Below are positions 41,781-50,402 of a stretch of DNA of 64,000 nt, piece after piece; the stretch's first letter is position 1, and every line of letters begins with the position of its first letter. Source of the DNA: Myxococcota bacterium (GTDB lineage: Bacteria; Myxococcota_A; UBA796; JAJRTE01); NCBI GenBank assembly GCA_024278455.1, contig JAJRTE010000101.1, forward strand, positions 16,560-80,559, in the 5' to 3' direction. The translations under genes and the position numbers were made by a program. The notes below the pieces were generated by a model. It saw nothing but the letters and a program-made list of their open reading frames with translations. It was not told the DNA's origin and made no database searches.

Positions 41781-44363
41781 ATGGCGCGATTTTCCAGCAA
41801 GCAGCGGCGGGGGGCCACGACGTTGTTGGACCAGGCGGCTCACGAATCGGCACTGGCAGCGGCGTTCGCCGATGTTCGCCGTTCCGGAGGACAGGCCGGA
41901 GTGGACGGCATCGACCTCGGCGCATTCGAGGCTGAACTGGCCGACCGGGTGGCGGACTTGTCGCTCGAACTCAAGGGGGGGTGGTACGCGCCTCTTCCCG
42001 TGCAGAGGGTGGCGATTCCCAAGCCCGACGGCAGGACGCGCGTCATCGGTGTACCGGTGGTTCGGGACCGCGTCGTGGCCCGGGCCTGCCAAAAGGTCCT
42101 GGCCATGCGGCTCGACCGCCGGTTCCTGGATGGATCGTTCGCCTACCGTCCTGGTCGCTCCTGTCGCGGTGCGATCGACCGGATCGTGCGCTACATCCGC
42201 GGCGGAAGACGGTTCGTGGCATCCATGGACATCGCGGACTTCTTTCCGTCCGTGGATCGGTCACTTCTCGAGACGTTTCTGCACGAGCTGTTTCCTGGAG
42301 ACCCCATCGTACCCTTGTTGCTGGCGATAGCCGCCCCGCCCGCGGTCGAGCATGGCATTGCCGTGACGCCGCCTCGAGGGATCGAGCAAGGTAGTGCTGT
42401 GTCGCCGTTGCTGGCCAACGTGTTTCTCCACCCCTGGGACAGCGCCCTGGAGTCTCTCGGCGCCTGCTGGGTGCGCTACAGCGACAACGCCGTAGTGGCC
42501 TGCACGACGCGGGCCGAAGCGGAGAAGGTGCTATCGGACGCCAGGGCCGATTTGGGACGGCTGGGCCTGTCTCTCAATCCGGTCAAGAGCGCGGTGCATG
42601 ATGCCTCGCAAGGGTTCCCGTTTCTCGGCCACCACATCACGTCCCGCGGTGTCGGGCCGGAACTCAAGGCCGTGGAACGGTTGCGCAGTCGCCTCGAGGG
42701 GGCCGGGCGGGAGGATGCCGGAGAGGATCTCGAGCAGCGACTGGCGCGTCGCCGGAAGATCCTTTTCGGATGGGCCAGCTTCTACCGTTCCCTCGATGCC
42801 GTCGTGCCGCCTGATCCATGGAGTTTCGTGGCAGCGCTCGAGGTGGCGGTGCGCAAGGAGGACCACCAGGGCGTGCGGCACCTCTTGGAGCAGCCCTTGC
42901 CTCCCGGGTGCCATCCGGCCACCATTCCGCTCGAGCTTCTCGCGCGGGCGGAGGCCGCGCTGGACGGGCTTGGGATGCCCAAGAGAGGGGGACGGCCCCG
43001 CCGGCGACGTGGTGGCGAACGGAGCGAACAGCCGACGCACGCGCGGGAGCGGGCTTCGGGCTCGAGCGGGGAGGCGCCGGGGATTGCCGTGCACCCGCGA
43101 GAGGATGTTCCGGCGCGCCGAGACCTGGCAGACCGGTGCGACGACCTCTTGTCCCGGGGGGCATACCGTGAAGCGGTCCGGATGATCGAGGCCTCCAACG
43201 GTGCTCGAGGGAGGATGTCTCGAGAATCGTTGACCGAACCCAGGGCCTGTCCCGCTCCTGCTGTGTCGCGCGATGCACCGCTTTTCCGAGTGAGCGCTCG
43301 TGGACTCGAACGGCTGATGGCCCTTTTTCGCGGGGCGCCGGGCATCCACGCGAGGATGTGGGTGGACCGCCTGGGCCGGCGCGGATATGCGCCGGAGCGC
43401 CGGCCCATGGACGAAGCAGCCTGGCGCGAACACCTCGAGGGAACATGCACGCGCGCCATCTACTTGTTCGACCAGGGGCGACTCCACACTGCCGTTCTGG
43501 ACGTGGACATCGCCGAGCCGGGGTTCGGGATGATCAAGCACCACCAGGACGCCCTGGTGCAGGCACTGGCCGCGACGCACGATCACGCGGTCAAGTTGGT
43601 GCGCGCGTTGCGAAAGCGAGGGCTGGATCCGGTGCTCGAGGCCAGCGGGCAGAAGGGACGGCACGTGTGGGTGTTTTTCGAGCCCGCGGCCGCGCCCCGG
43701 GACGCCCTGGCATTGTTGAGAGCCGTCGCGGACGAAGTCGGACCACCCGCGGCAGGGGTGCACTGCGAAACGCTTCCGCCGAGTTCCCGTTGCCCGCCCG
43801 GGACCGGCGGGCCCCTGGTGACGTCGCCCCTCGGCGTCCACCGGCAGAGCGGCGGGCGGAGCGTGTTCCTCGAGGAGAATGGGGATGTGGTATCGGACGT
43901 GGGAAGCTTCCTGGCGCGGATTCGCCCGGCACGCGGCGATGGCCTGCGAGCGCTTGTCGAAGGTGGCGTTCCGCCCGGGGAGGAAGTGATCCCTGTCGAG
44001 AATCCCGACCTGAGAATCGCCGCGGTGCTCGAGGGGTGTCCTGTCATGCGCCGGTTGGTGGACAAAGCCGGGGAGATACACCATCTCGGACACATGGAGC
44101 GCATGGCCATCCTGTATGTGATGGGCCATTTCGGAGACCAGGGCATCGCCTTCGTGCACCGGGTCATGGCCCGCTGCGCCAACTACGACAAGCAGCGGAC
44201 CCAGGGCTACTGCGACCGGCTGAAGCCGTCGCCGGTGAGCTGCCGGAGATTGAAGGAGTGGTTGCCCGAACTGGTGGCGGAAGCCTGCCGGGACTGCCGA
44301 TTCCCGGTTCGGAAGGGCGCCTACCCCACACCGGTGCTGCACGGAAAGAACAGCGGGCCTTGA
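41781..44363 (+). CDS. reverse transcriptase fused to CRISPR-associated primase-polymerase (RT-CAPP)
   Basis: 860 aa. Residues about 20-335 are a group II intron/CRISPR-type reverse transcriptase: VAIPKPDGRTRVIGVP, motif A with D150 (SMDIADFFPSVD), motif B GIEQGSAVSPLLANVFL, and motif C as YSDN (residues 233-236) instead of YxDD, followed by LGLSLNPVKS and FLGHHI. An Arg-rich linker (about 400-500) leads to an AEP-superfamily primase-polymerase (about 505-720): catalytic DVD (D574/D576), SGQKGRHVWVFF (H628) and SPLGVHRQSGGRSVF. The C-terminus has spaced Cys (C753, C799, C811, C821, C836, C839) that resemble a PriL-like Fe-S or zinc module. Such RT-CAPPs are known beside cas1-cas2 and are thought to copy RNA or DNA during spacer capture. 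ATG with GGAGGGAAGG. Confidence 0.9.
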   Translation: MARFSSKQRRGATTLLDQAAHESALAAAFADVRRSGGQAGVDGIDLGAFEAELADRVADLSLELKGGWYAPLPVQRVAIPKPDGRTRVIGVPVVRDRVVARACQKVLAMRLDRRFLDGSFAYRPGRSCRGAIDRIVRYIRGGRRFVASMDIADFFPSVDRSLLETFLHELFPGDPIVPLLLAIAAPPAVEHGIAVTPPRGIEQGSAVSPLLANVFLHPWDSALESLGACWVRYSDNAVVACTTRAEAEKVLSDARADLGRLGLSLNPVKSAVHDASQGFPFLGHHITSRGVGPELKAVERLRSRLEGAGREDAGEDLEQRLARRRKILFGWASFYRSLDAVVPPDPWSFVAALEVAVRKEDHQGVRHLLEQPLPPGCHPATIPLELLARAEAALDGLGMPKRGGRPRRRRGGERSEQPTHARERASGSSGEAPGIAVHPREDVPARRDLADRCDDLLSRGAYREAVRMIEASNGARGRMSRESLTEPRACPAPAVSRDAPLFRVSARGLERLMALFRGAPGIHARMWVDRLGRRGYAPERRPMDEAAWREHLEGTCTRAIYLFDQGRLHTAVLDVDIAEPGFGMIKHHQDALVQALAATHDHAVKLVRALRKRGLDPVLEASGQKGRHVWVFFEPAAAPRDALALLRAVADEVGPPAAGVHCETLPPSSRCPPGTGGPLVTSPLGVHRQSGGRSVFLEENGDVVSDVGSFLARIRPARGDGLRALVEGGVPPGEEVIPVENPDLRIAAVLEGCPVMRRLVDKAGEIHHLGHMERMAILYVMGHFGDQGIAFVHRVMARCANYDKQRTQGYCDRLKPSPVSCRRLKEWLPELVAEACRDCRFPVRKGAYPTPVLHGKNSGP

Positions 44364-44554
44364 CTGTCGCCGTCCCCCGATCGTCCGGCAAGGTCGTTTC
44401 CGCCCGTTCCGCCGCCGAGGCCCGAACCGGACACGTCTCGACGACTCCGGCCGGCGCGCGATCGTGGTCATGCAGCCGTCCCAGCGGGGGCTCCCGGCTC
44501 GAGGGTCCCGGAGCGAACCCGGAATGGCGCAGCCTGGTTCGGAAGGGAGGAATC

Positions 44555-45550
44555 ATGACACGCATCTACGTGACGCAGCCACTGTCGAAAATCGCGGTGA
44601 GGGGAGGCAAGGTGATCGTCAGTGTCGAGGGCGACGTTCAGAACACCTGGCCGATCGATTCGGTACGATCGATCGTATGCTGGGGCACGCCGCAGTTCAC
44701 CCCTCACGCCATCGAGAAGCTCCTCGACGGAGGGATCGAGGTGCACCTGATGACCAGGGGCGGGCGGTACCGCGGCTCACTGGGCAACGGCAGCGGCCCT
44801 CAGGTGTTCCTCCAGATGGCCCAGTACGCCCGGTGGCAGGACCAGGATTTCCGGCTCGACGTGGCGCGTCGCATCGTGCGCAACAAGGTGGAGAACCAGC
44901 GCGCCTTGCTCCGCGCCGCAGCCTACAGCAGGAACGACCAGGCCTTGAAATCGCTCACCGAGTCACTCACGGAAGTGGCCGCCGCAGTTGACACCGCAGC
45001 GGACATACCGCGGTTGATGGGTCTCGAAGGCACGGCCTCCCGTATCTACTTCGACGGGTTCGGGCGCATTCTCACACCGGACATCCCGTTCAAGGGCCGG
45101 AGCCGCCGCCCGCCCCTCGACCCGCCCAACGCCCTGCTCTCTTTCGGCTACACCCTGCTAGGCAACGAAATCGGTGGCCTGCTCGAGGCCGAGGGGTTCC
45201 AGGTCCGTCTCGGGTTTCTCCACAGCTTTCGATACGGCCGGGCGAGCCTGGCGCTGGACGTGCTCGAAGCGCTCCGTCAACCAGCGATCGATCGCTGGGT
45301 ACTTACGCTGCTCAACAGGCGCATGTTCGGCCCGGACGACTTCGAAAACCGTGACGGCGGCGTCTACCTGGCCGCCGCCGGCCGGAAGCGCTTTCTCACC
45401 TGGTATGGAGAGCAGATGGGAGAGCCGGAATGTGCCGGATCGTGGCGCGCGAAGATCGTCCAGCGGGTCGCCGGGCTGCGTGACGCGATCCTGGACGGGG
45501 ACGCCGGGCCACTCGTGCACCCGGTCGTGCCCGGCGACTCGTACCTGTAG
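44555..45550 (+). CDS. cas1: CRISPR-associated integrase Cas1
   Basis: 331 aa, full length. The N-terminal beta domain (MTRIYVTQPLSKIAVRGGKVIVSVEG) includes the typical FTPHAIEKLLDGGIEVHLMTRGGRY segment. The metal site is Glu158 (LMGLEGTASRIYFDGFG), His223 (LGFLHSFRYGRASLALDVLEA) and Asp235/Glu238. This is the integrase that inserts new spacers. GGAAGGGAGG lies just before the ATG. It is 191 bp after RT-CAPP and 37 bp before cas2, so the three form one adaptation cassette. All catalytic residues are intact. Confidence 0.96.
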   Translation: MTRIYVTQPLSKIAVRGGKVIVSVEGDVQNTWPIDSVRSIVCWGTPQFTPHAIEKLLDGGIEVHLMTRGGRYRGSLGNGSGPQVFLQMAQYARWQDQDFRLDVARRIVRNKVENQRALLRAAAYSRNDQALKSLTESLTEVAAAVDTAADIPRLMGLEGTASRIYFDGFGRILTPDIPFKGRSRRPPLDPPNALLSFGYTLLGNEIGGLLEAEGFQVRLGFLHSFRYGRASLALDVLEALRQPAIDRWVLTLLNRRMFGPDDFENRDGGVYLAAAGRKRFLTWYGEQMGEPECAGSWRAKIVQRVAGLRDAILDGDAGPLVHPVVPGDSYL

Positions 45551-45587
45551 CAGTCGCCATCGTGTCCTGCCTGTCGGAGGAAGCGCC

Positions 45588-45860
45588 ATGCGTTACATCA
45601 TCTGCTACGACATTGCCGACGACAAAAGGAGGCGGTTGGTAGTCAAGCGGCTCGAGCGGTGCGCGGAGCGGGTGCAGTACAGCGTATTCGAGGGACAGTT
45701 CAGCGAGACATCGGTGGTCCGGGTGTGGTCGGACCTGCAAACGCTGATCGAGCCGGAGGTGGATGGACTGATGCTGGTGCCCGTATGTCGCACGTGCAAC
45801 AGGGGTCGGTGGGAGGCGGGTATCACCGTGCGGTACGACCCCGGGGACGGGATCGTGTGA
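45588..45860 (+). CDS. cas2: CRISPR-associated Cas2
   Basis: 90 aa. Ferredoxin-like fold with the first strand and conserved Asp in RYIICYDIADDKRR, then LERCAERVQYSVFEGQFSE and the C-terminal VPVCRTCNRG segment. It forms the structural core of the Cas1-Cas2 integrase. CGGAGG lies 7 nt before the ATG. No further cas gene follows. Confidence 0.96.
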   Translation: MRYIICYDIADDKRRRLVVKRLERCAERVQYSVFEGQFSETSVVRVWSDLQTLIEPEVDGLMLVPVCRTCNRGRWEAGITVRYDPGDGIV

Positions 45861-45943
45861 GGTCTCCCGCGGCGCCCTGGCACAACTGTTCGCGCCTGGC
45901 AACGACCGTGCGTGAGCACCAGGCGGCCCCTCGTTCCGCATGG

Positions 45944-46030
45944 AGGGGCGGGTCTCAGACCCGCCCCTGCCGTGTCCACCGGGATTCATCCCGCAGGCCG
46001 GGTACAGGGGTCCTCATTCAGGGAGGACTG
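45944..46030. repeat. 87-bp multi-hairpin repeat, copy 1 (downstream of cas2)
   Basis: It begins with a perfect palindrome (arms GGGGCGGGTCT / AGACCCGCCCC), continues with GGGAT-tc-ATCCC and a third hairpin GTCCTC / GAGGAC. It matches copy 2 at all but three of 87 positions. A C-run/G-run segment follows. The start-to-start distance to copy 2 is 159 bp. REP/MITE-like dispersed elements have this appearance; a role with Cas1-Cas2 is untested. Confidence 0.9.
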
Positions 46031-46102
46031 CCCCCCCGGCCCCCCCCGGCCCGGGGGGGGCCGTCGCCCGGCCCACACCGCCCACCGTTACGACGACAAT
46101 GT

Positions 46103-46189
46103 AGGGGCGGGTCTCTGACCCGCCCCTGCCGTGTCCACCGGGATTCATCCCGCAGGCCGGGCACAGGGGTCCTCATTCGGGGAGGACTG
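46103..46189. repeat. 87-bp multi-hairpin repeat, copy 2
   Basis: Second copy in direct orientation with the same three hairpins. The central base of the first palindrome changed, so its stem is retained. It is followed by ACCCC...GGGGG that can fold. The remainder of the 546-bp space between cas2 and the next gene holds no supported gene. Confidence 0.9.
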
Positions 46190-46406
46190 ACCCCACCCGT
46201 CCGGGGGGGGGGCGGACCAGGCGACGCAGCGGAGAGCTTCACGTACATCTGTCTTCCTCCCCGGGCCTACCAGGAACGATGACGAAATCGGAGACCCACA
46301 GGTTGACTGCGACGGAGAAAGCTGGCATGTTGCCACCATGCGAGACGGCGCCTCGACACAGGTTCAGTGTCCTCGAGGCGGCGGCGCGGATGTCAGGAGG
46401 AAGGGC

Positions 46407-47381
46407 ATGAAAAAGGGAGGCACATCCATGGCCGATGGCAATTCCGTTCGGCTCGGGCGCGGCCTGGGCATGGTCATCTTCGTTTCCGTGGCAAGCACCG
46501 CGATGGCTGCGCCGAACGAGACGGCGACCGATACCGGCGCTCAGGCGACCGATACCGGGGAGCACGAGGCCCGAGCACAGGCTGATACGGCGGCGCAACC
46601 GACACAAAGCACCGCGGTCGACCAGGTCGCTCAGCCCACGCCGGCGCGGCCGGACTGGCTGAACAGCACCGAACAGGAGTTCCTCGACAGCACCGGGGGA
46701 CTCCGGCCCATCGCCACCTACGACAGCGACTCCGGGCTGGTCACCATCAAGCTCAAGAAGCCGGGCCTCACCTTTGACGATATTTTCGAAGTCGCCATCG
46801 GGCCTACTTACGATTACTACAAGCGAACCGACCTGGTGGAGACGAGCTTCCGCGGGGAGATGGACGGCAAGCAGTACCTGTTCACCGGCACCATTGCCAA
46901 GAAGTACATTCTGGGCGGCTCGATCACCGTGGCATCGGTGCCCGTGGTCACGCGGTTCACCCAGTCCAGGAAAGCGGATCACATCACGATCACGTGGCAG
47001 AAGGCCGGCGATGAAACTGCCAGGCGGTTCTTGAACAAGTACAAGGATCGTCTGGCCGCGGCCCTGAAGGGAGCCGGGGTCGACGAGGATCTGGACGAGT
47101 ACCTGGAAGACATCCTCGGCGACCTGTCCGACACCGACACCATTTGGGGCCGGCACGAGTACTATCCAGCGACGGGATACTACATCTATCAGCAGAAGGC
47201 CCTCATGGCGAGCGCCGTGGCGAACCTGATCGCGAGCGTCGCCGGGGAGTCGGACATCAAGGGAGCGGCTCTCAAGATCGGCTACCAGGTTCTCAGGGAA
47301 CCCGACTACGCGGGCCCTCCAGGAGAGCCGGGCAAGAAGGTGGTGGACATGTCCGGAGATACCATCTGCGCGGGAAGATAG
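46407..47381 (+). CDS. exported protein of unknown function
   Basis: 324 aa. A signal peptide (LGMVIFVSVASTAMAAP) is followed by a low-complexity Thr/Asp/Glu/Ala stretch of about 60 residues and a folded domain from about residue 90. The fold shows alternating strands (GLVTIKLKKPGLTFDDIFEV, ETSFRGEMDGKQYLFTGTIAKKY, HITITWQKAGDE) and then a helix-rich, acidic part (GVDEDLDEYLEDILGDLSD), ending in a Cys-containing tail. Not recognised. ATG preceded by AGGAGGAAG; an internal ATG 21 bp later with its own GGGAGG is equally possible. It contains no CTCGAG, unlike most neighbours. Confidence 0.75.
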   Translation: MKKGGTSMADGNSVRLGRGLGMVIFVSVASTAMAAPNETATDTGAQATDTGEHEARAQADTAAQPTQSTAVDQVAQPTPARPDWLNSTEQEFLDSTGGLRPIATYDSDSGLVTIKLKKPGLTFDDIFEVAIGPTYDYYKRTDLVETSFRGEMDGKQYLFTGTIAKKYILGGSITVASVPVVTRFTQSRKADHITITWQKAGDETARRFLNKYKDRLAAALKGAGVDEDLDEYLEDILGDLSDTDTIWGRHEYYPATGYYIYQQKALMASAVANLIASVAGESDIKGAALKIGYQVLREPDYAGPPGEPGKKVVDMSGDTICAGR

Positions 47382-47454
47382 GGTCGGCCTCGAGTCGGGA
47401 TGTTTGCAGGACCTGTGACGCCGGCCGAGCGCGGGTTGCGACCGTGGAGTGGTC

Positions 47455-48219
47455 ATGAGGCAACGACCGATAGTCGCCATCGACGGGCCGTCAGGGGCCG
47501 GCAAGAGCACCGTGGGGCGGCGCCTTGCCCGGGAACTCGGCTTTCGGTACGTGGACACCGGCGCGATCTACCGGGCGCTGGCCCTCCGGGCCCGGGACGA
47601 AGGGGTGGACCTTGGCGACGAGCCTTCTCTCGCCGCCCTGGTAACGGGACTCGAGATCGCGTTCCAGTGGCGCGGGGATGACAACCGGGTGCTGCTGTCC
47701 GGAGTGGACCGCACGGAAGAGGTACGCCGCGAGGACGTGGGCATGGCGGCTTCCATCGTTTCCAGGTATCCTGCGGTGCGGGCCGGCCTGCTGGATCTGC
47801 AGCGGCGGTTGGGCGCACCGGGCGGGATCGTGATGGACGGCCGGGACATCGGAACCGTGGTCTTTCCGGATGCCGAAATCAAATTCTTCCTCACCGCCGA
47901 TCCCGCGGTGAGGGCCAGGCGCCGGCACCGGGAACTGCAAGCCAAGGGGCAGGCCACGTCGCTGGAGCAGGTCGCCGCCGCGCTCGCGGAGCGCGACCGG
48001 CAGGACAGCGAGCGCGAAGTCGCCCCCTGCCGTCCGGCGGACGATGCGATTGTCATCGACAGTTCCGGGATGGATCCTGGGCGTGTGCTCGCCGTCATGG
48101 CAGATCGCGTTCGTCGGCTCGAGGCGGAAGGACGAAGGGCCGGGGCGCCGCCGCCGGTTCCACCCGTCAAAAACGGGGCTCACCCACAGAAAAGCATTGA
48201 CAAAGCGTCCGTGCTCTAA
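47455..48219 (+). CDS. cmk: cytidylate kinase
   Basis: 254 aa. It phosphorylates (d)CMP. The P-loop IDGPSGAGKSTVGRRLA, the YVDTGAIYRALAL substrate segment, the VMDGRDIGTVVFPDAEIKFFLTAD block and the RRRHRELQAKG arginine finger region are all in place. The C-terminal ~30 residues (Pro/Lys-rich) extend beyond the usual end and contain the promoter for rpsA. The ATG at 47455 with GGAG 5 nt upstream is preferred over the in-frame GTG two codons earlier. The cmk-rpsA-ihfB order is widely conserved in proteobacteria. Confidence 0.96.
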   Translation: MRQRPIVAIDGPSGAGKSTVGRRLARELGFRYVDTGAIYRALALRARDEGVDLGDEPSLAALVTGLEIAFQWRGDDNRVLLSGVDRTEEVRREDVGMAASIVSRYPAVRAGLLDLQRRLGAPGGIVMDGRDIGTVVFPDAEIKFFLTADPAVRARRRHRELQAKGQATSLEQVAAALAERDRQDSEREVAPCRPADDAIVIDSSGMDPGRVLAVMADRVRRLEAEGRRAGAPPPVPPVKNGAHPQKSIDKASVL

Positions 48220-48225
48220 TATAAA
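48197..48225 (+). promoter_or_regulatory. strong sigma70 promoter for rpsA
   Basis: Perfect -35 TTGACA, a 17-bp spacer, and TATAAA. It overlaps the last codons of cmk. About 135 bp of leader precede the rpsA start; no further element was recognised there. This is the best promoter match seen in the window. Confidence 0.85.
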
Positions 48226-48360
48226 GCTGGTTTCGTTGGCGGACCACCTACATCAACCCCGGGCCTGTTTTCCTCGAGGCGTCCACGGCGTGAAGGCTTC
48301 TTGTCGCGGCCGTCGGTCAGCAGTGCCTTTTTCCCGCATGTCCAAGGAACAAAACTTTCG

Positions 48361-50262
48361 ATGACAAACGAACTTGAAAACACCAAAAGCAACACAGAGA
48401 ACCCTCTCCTGGCCCCCGACACCTCGCTGGACGATCTCTCGGAGGAGGAGTTTGCCAAGTACTTTGAGCAGGCCCTCGAGAGCAACCAGATCAAGGAGGG
48501 GTCGGTCGTCTCCGGCACGGTGATAGGGATCGAGAACGACTTCGTCGTGGTCGACATCGGCTACAAGTCGGAGGGGCGCATTCCCCGGCACGAGTTCCGG
48601 GACCCGGAAGGCGTCATCGACGTCAACGTGGGCGACCGGGTCGAAGTGTATCTCGATGCTATCGAGGACGACGAAGGGGTGTTGGTCCTTTCCAAGGAGA
48701 AGGCCGACCTCATGAAGGCGTGGGATGAAATCTCCGAGGCCTGCGAGAAGGACGAAGTCATCGAAGGCACGATCACAGCCCGGGTCAAGGGCGGACTCTC
48801 GGTGGACATCGGTGTCAAGGCGTTCCTGCCCGGTTCCCAGGTGGACCTGCGGCCGGTCAAGAACCTCGACAAGCTCATCGGGACCCGGGCCCAGTTCAAG
48901 ATCATCAAGTTCAACAAGAAGCGGGGCAACATCGTTCTGTCTCGGCGAGTCCTCCTCGAGAAGGAACGGGAGGAGCGGCGCAAGGACACGCTCCAGAAGA
49001 TCGAGGTGGGCAAGATCATGCGTGGTGTGGTCAAGAACATCACCGACTACGGCGCCTTCATCGATCTGGGTGGTATCGACGGGCTGCTCCACATCACGGA
49101 CATGTCTTATGGCCGCATCAACCACCCGTCGGAGCTGTTCTCCCAGGGCGACGAAGTGGACGTGATGATCCTCAAGTTCGACCCGCAGTCTCAGCGCGTG
49201 AGTCTCGGCTACAAGCAGATCAAGCCCGACCCGTGGACCGACGCGGACCTCAAGTATCCTCCCGGCACGAAGATCCGGGGTCGCGTCGTCAGCCTGACCG
49301 ACTACGGTGCCTTCGTGGAGATCGAAGAGGGCATCGAGGGACTCGTGCACATCAGCGAAATGAGCTGGAACAAGCGCATCAAGCACCCATCCAAGATCGT
49401 CCAGCAGGGCGAGCAGGTCGACGCCGTCGTCCTCGATATCGATGTCGAGCACAAGCGGGTCTCTCTCGGCATGAAGCAGCTCGAGGCCAACCCCTGGGAC
49501 ATCATCGAGTACAAGTACCCGGTGGGATCGATCATCACCGGTCGCGTGCGCAACATCACCGATTTCGGTATCTTCGTGGGCGTCGAGGAGGGGATCGACG
49601 GCCTGGTCCACATTTCCGACATTTCGTGGGGACAGCGTATCAAGCACCCGTCGGAACGCTACAAGAAGGGTCAGACGGTCGATGCCAAGGTCCTCAACAT
49701 AGACAAGGCCAATGAGCGCTTCTCCCTAGGAATCAAGCAGTTGACCCCCGATCCTTGGTCCAACATCGCGTCCCGCTATTTCCTCGGCCAGGTCGTCGCT
49801 GGCAAGGTGGTGCACGTGGCCGACTTCGGCGTCTTCGTCGAGATCGAAGAGGGCGTCGAGGGACTGGTCCACACCAGCGAACTCAAGCACGGCCGCGGGG
49901 GTGAGTTGGCAGAACACTACGCCGAGGACGACAAGATCACGGCCGAAATCATCTCCATCGACCCCCACGACCGGAAAATCGGCCTGTCCGAAAAGGCGGT
50001 GGAGCGGCGGGCGGAAGCCGAGGATCTCCAGACCGTCACCCAGGGCAGTTCCAAGGCGACCCTCGGCGACATCATGAGCCGGGAACTCTTCGTTTCGGCT
50101 CAGCGCAAGGAAGAGCCAACAGACAGCGACAGTGCCGCCAAGCAGGCGCCCGAGGGTGGCGAACCGCAAGAGGCGGCAGCCACGGATCCTGGTGCTGGCG
50201 AGACCGATGGTTCTTCTGACACCGAGGCGGGCGGGGAGCAGGACGGTTCCAACGGCGAATGA
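48361..50262 (+). CDS. rpsA: 30S ribosomal protein S1
   Basis: 633 aa. Six S1 (OB-fold) RNA-binding domains run in tandem from about residue 35 to 545. The first two are divergent and ribosome-binding (SVVSGTVIGIENDFVVVDIG), while the last four share the VKNITDYGAFIDLGGIDGLLHITDMS type. A Glu/Ser/Ala-rich, probably unstructured tail of about 65 residues follows. It unwinds and presents mRNA to the 30S subunit. Length is typical or slightly long. It has its own promoter within cmk and is followed by a hairpin terminator. Confidence 0.98.
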   Translation: MTNELENTKSNTENPLLAPDTSLDDLSEEEFAKYFEQALESNQIKEGSVVSGTVIGIENDFVVVDIGYKSEGRIPRHEFRDPEGVIDVNVGDRVEVYLDAIEDDEGVLVLSKEKADLMKAWDEISEACEKDEVIEGTITARVKGGLSVDIGVKAFLPGSQVDLRPVKNLDKLIGTRAQFKIIKFNKKRGNIVLSRRVLLEKEREERRKDTLQKIEVGKIMRGVVKNITDYGAFIDLGGIDGLLHITDMSYGRINHPSELFSQGDEVDVMILKFDPQSQRVSLGYKQIKPDPWTDADLKYPPGTKIRGRVVSLTDYGAFVEIEEGIEGLVHISEMSWNKRIKHPSKIVQQGEQVDAVVLDIDVEHKRVSLGMKQLEANPWDIIEYKYPVGSIITGRVRNITDFGIFVGVEEGIDGLVHISDISWGQRIKHPSERYKKGQTVDAKVLNIDKANERFSLGIKQLTPDPWSNIASRYFLGQVVAGKVVHVADFGVFVEIEEGVEGLVHTSELKHGRGGELAEHYAEDDKITAEIISIDPHDRKIGLSEKAVERRAEAEDLQTVTQGSSKATLGDIMSRELFVSAQRKEEPTDSDSAAKQAPEGGEPQEAAATDPGAGETDGSSDTEAGGEQDGSNGE

Positions 50263-50274
50263 GACCGTTGGTCG

Positions 50275-50306
50275 CGTGAATTTTCTTGCGTTTCGATTCA
50301 CGTTTT
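50275..50306 (+). terminator. probable rho-independent terminator after rpsA
   Basis: Stem CGTGAAT / ATTCACG, a 14-nt loop, then TTTT. It begins 12 bp after the rpsA stop. The stem is short (7 bp), so termination may be partial and leave read-through to ihfB. Confidence 0.5.
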
Positions 50307-50402
50307 GGCAGCATGGAGTCGTCCCGGTCCTCGAGGGTCGCGCCAGGGCCGGGCCCAGGTGCCCAAGCCGGCCTCATCAGGCTGTCTCACAAGGAGCCAA
50401 AG

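Noticed and set aside
45944..46189. The palindromic repeats after cas2 as a CRISPR array
   Set aside because: Only two copies, 87 bp each with a 72-bp interval, internally multi-hairpin, with similar (C/G-run) rather than unique intervening sequence. This does not fit repeat-spacer structure.
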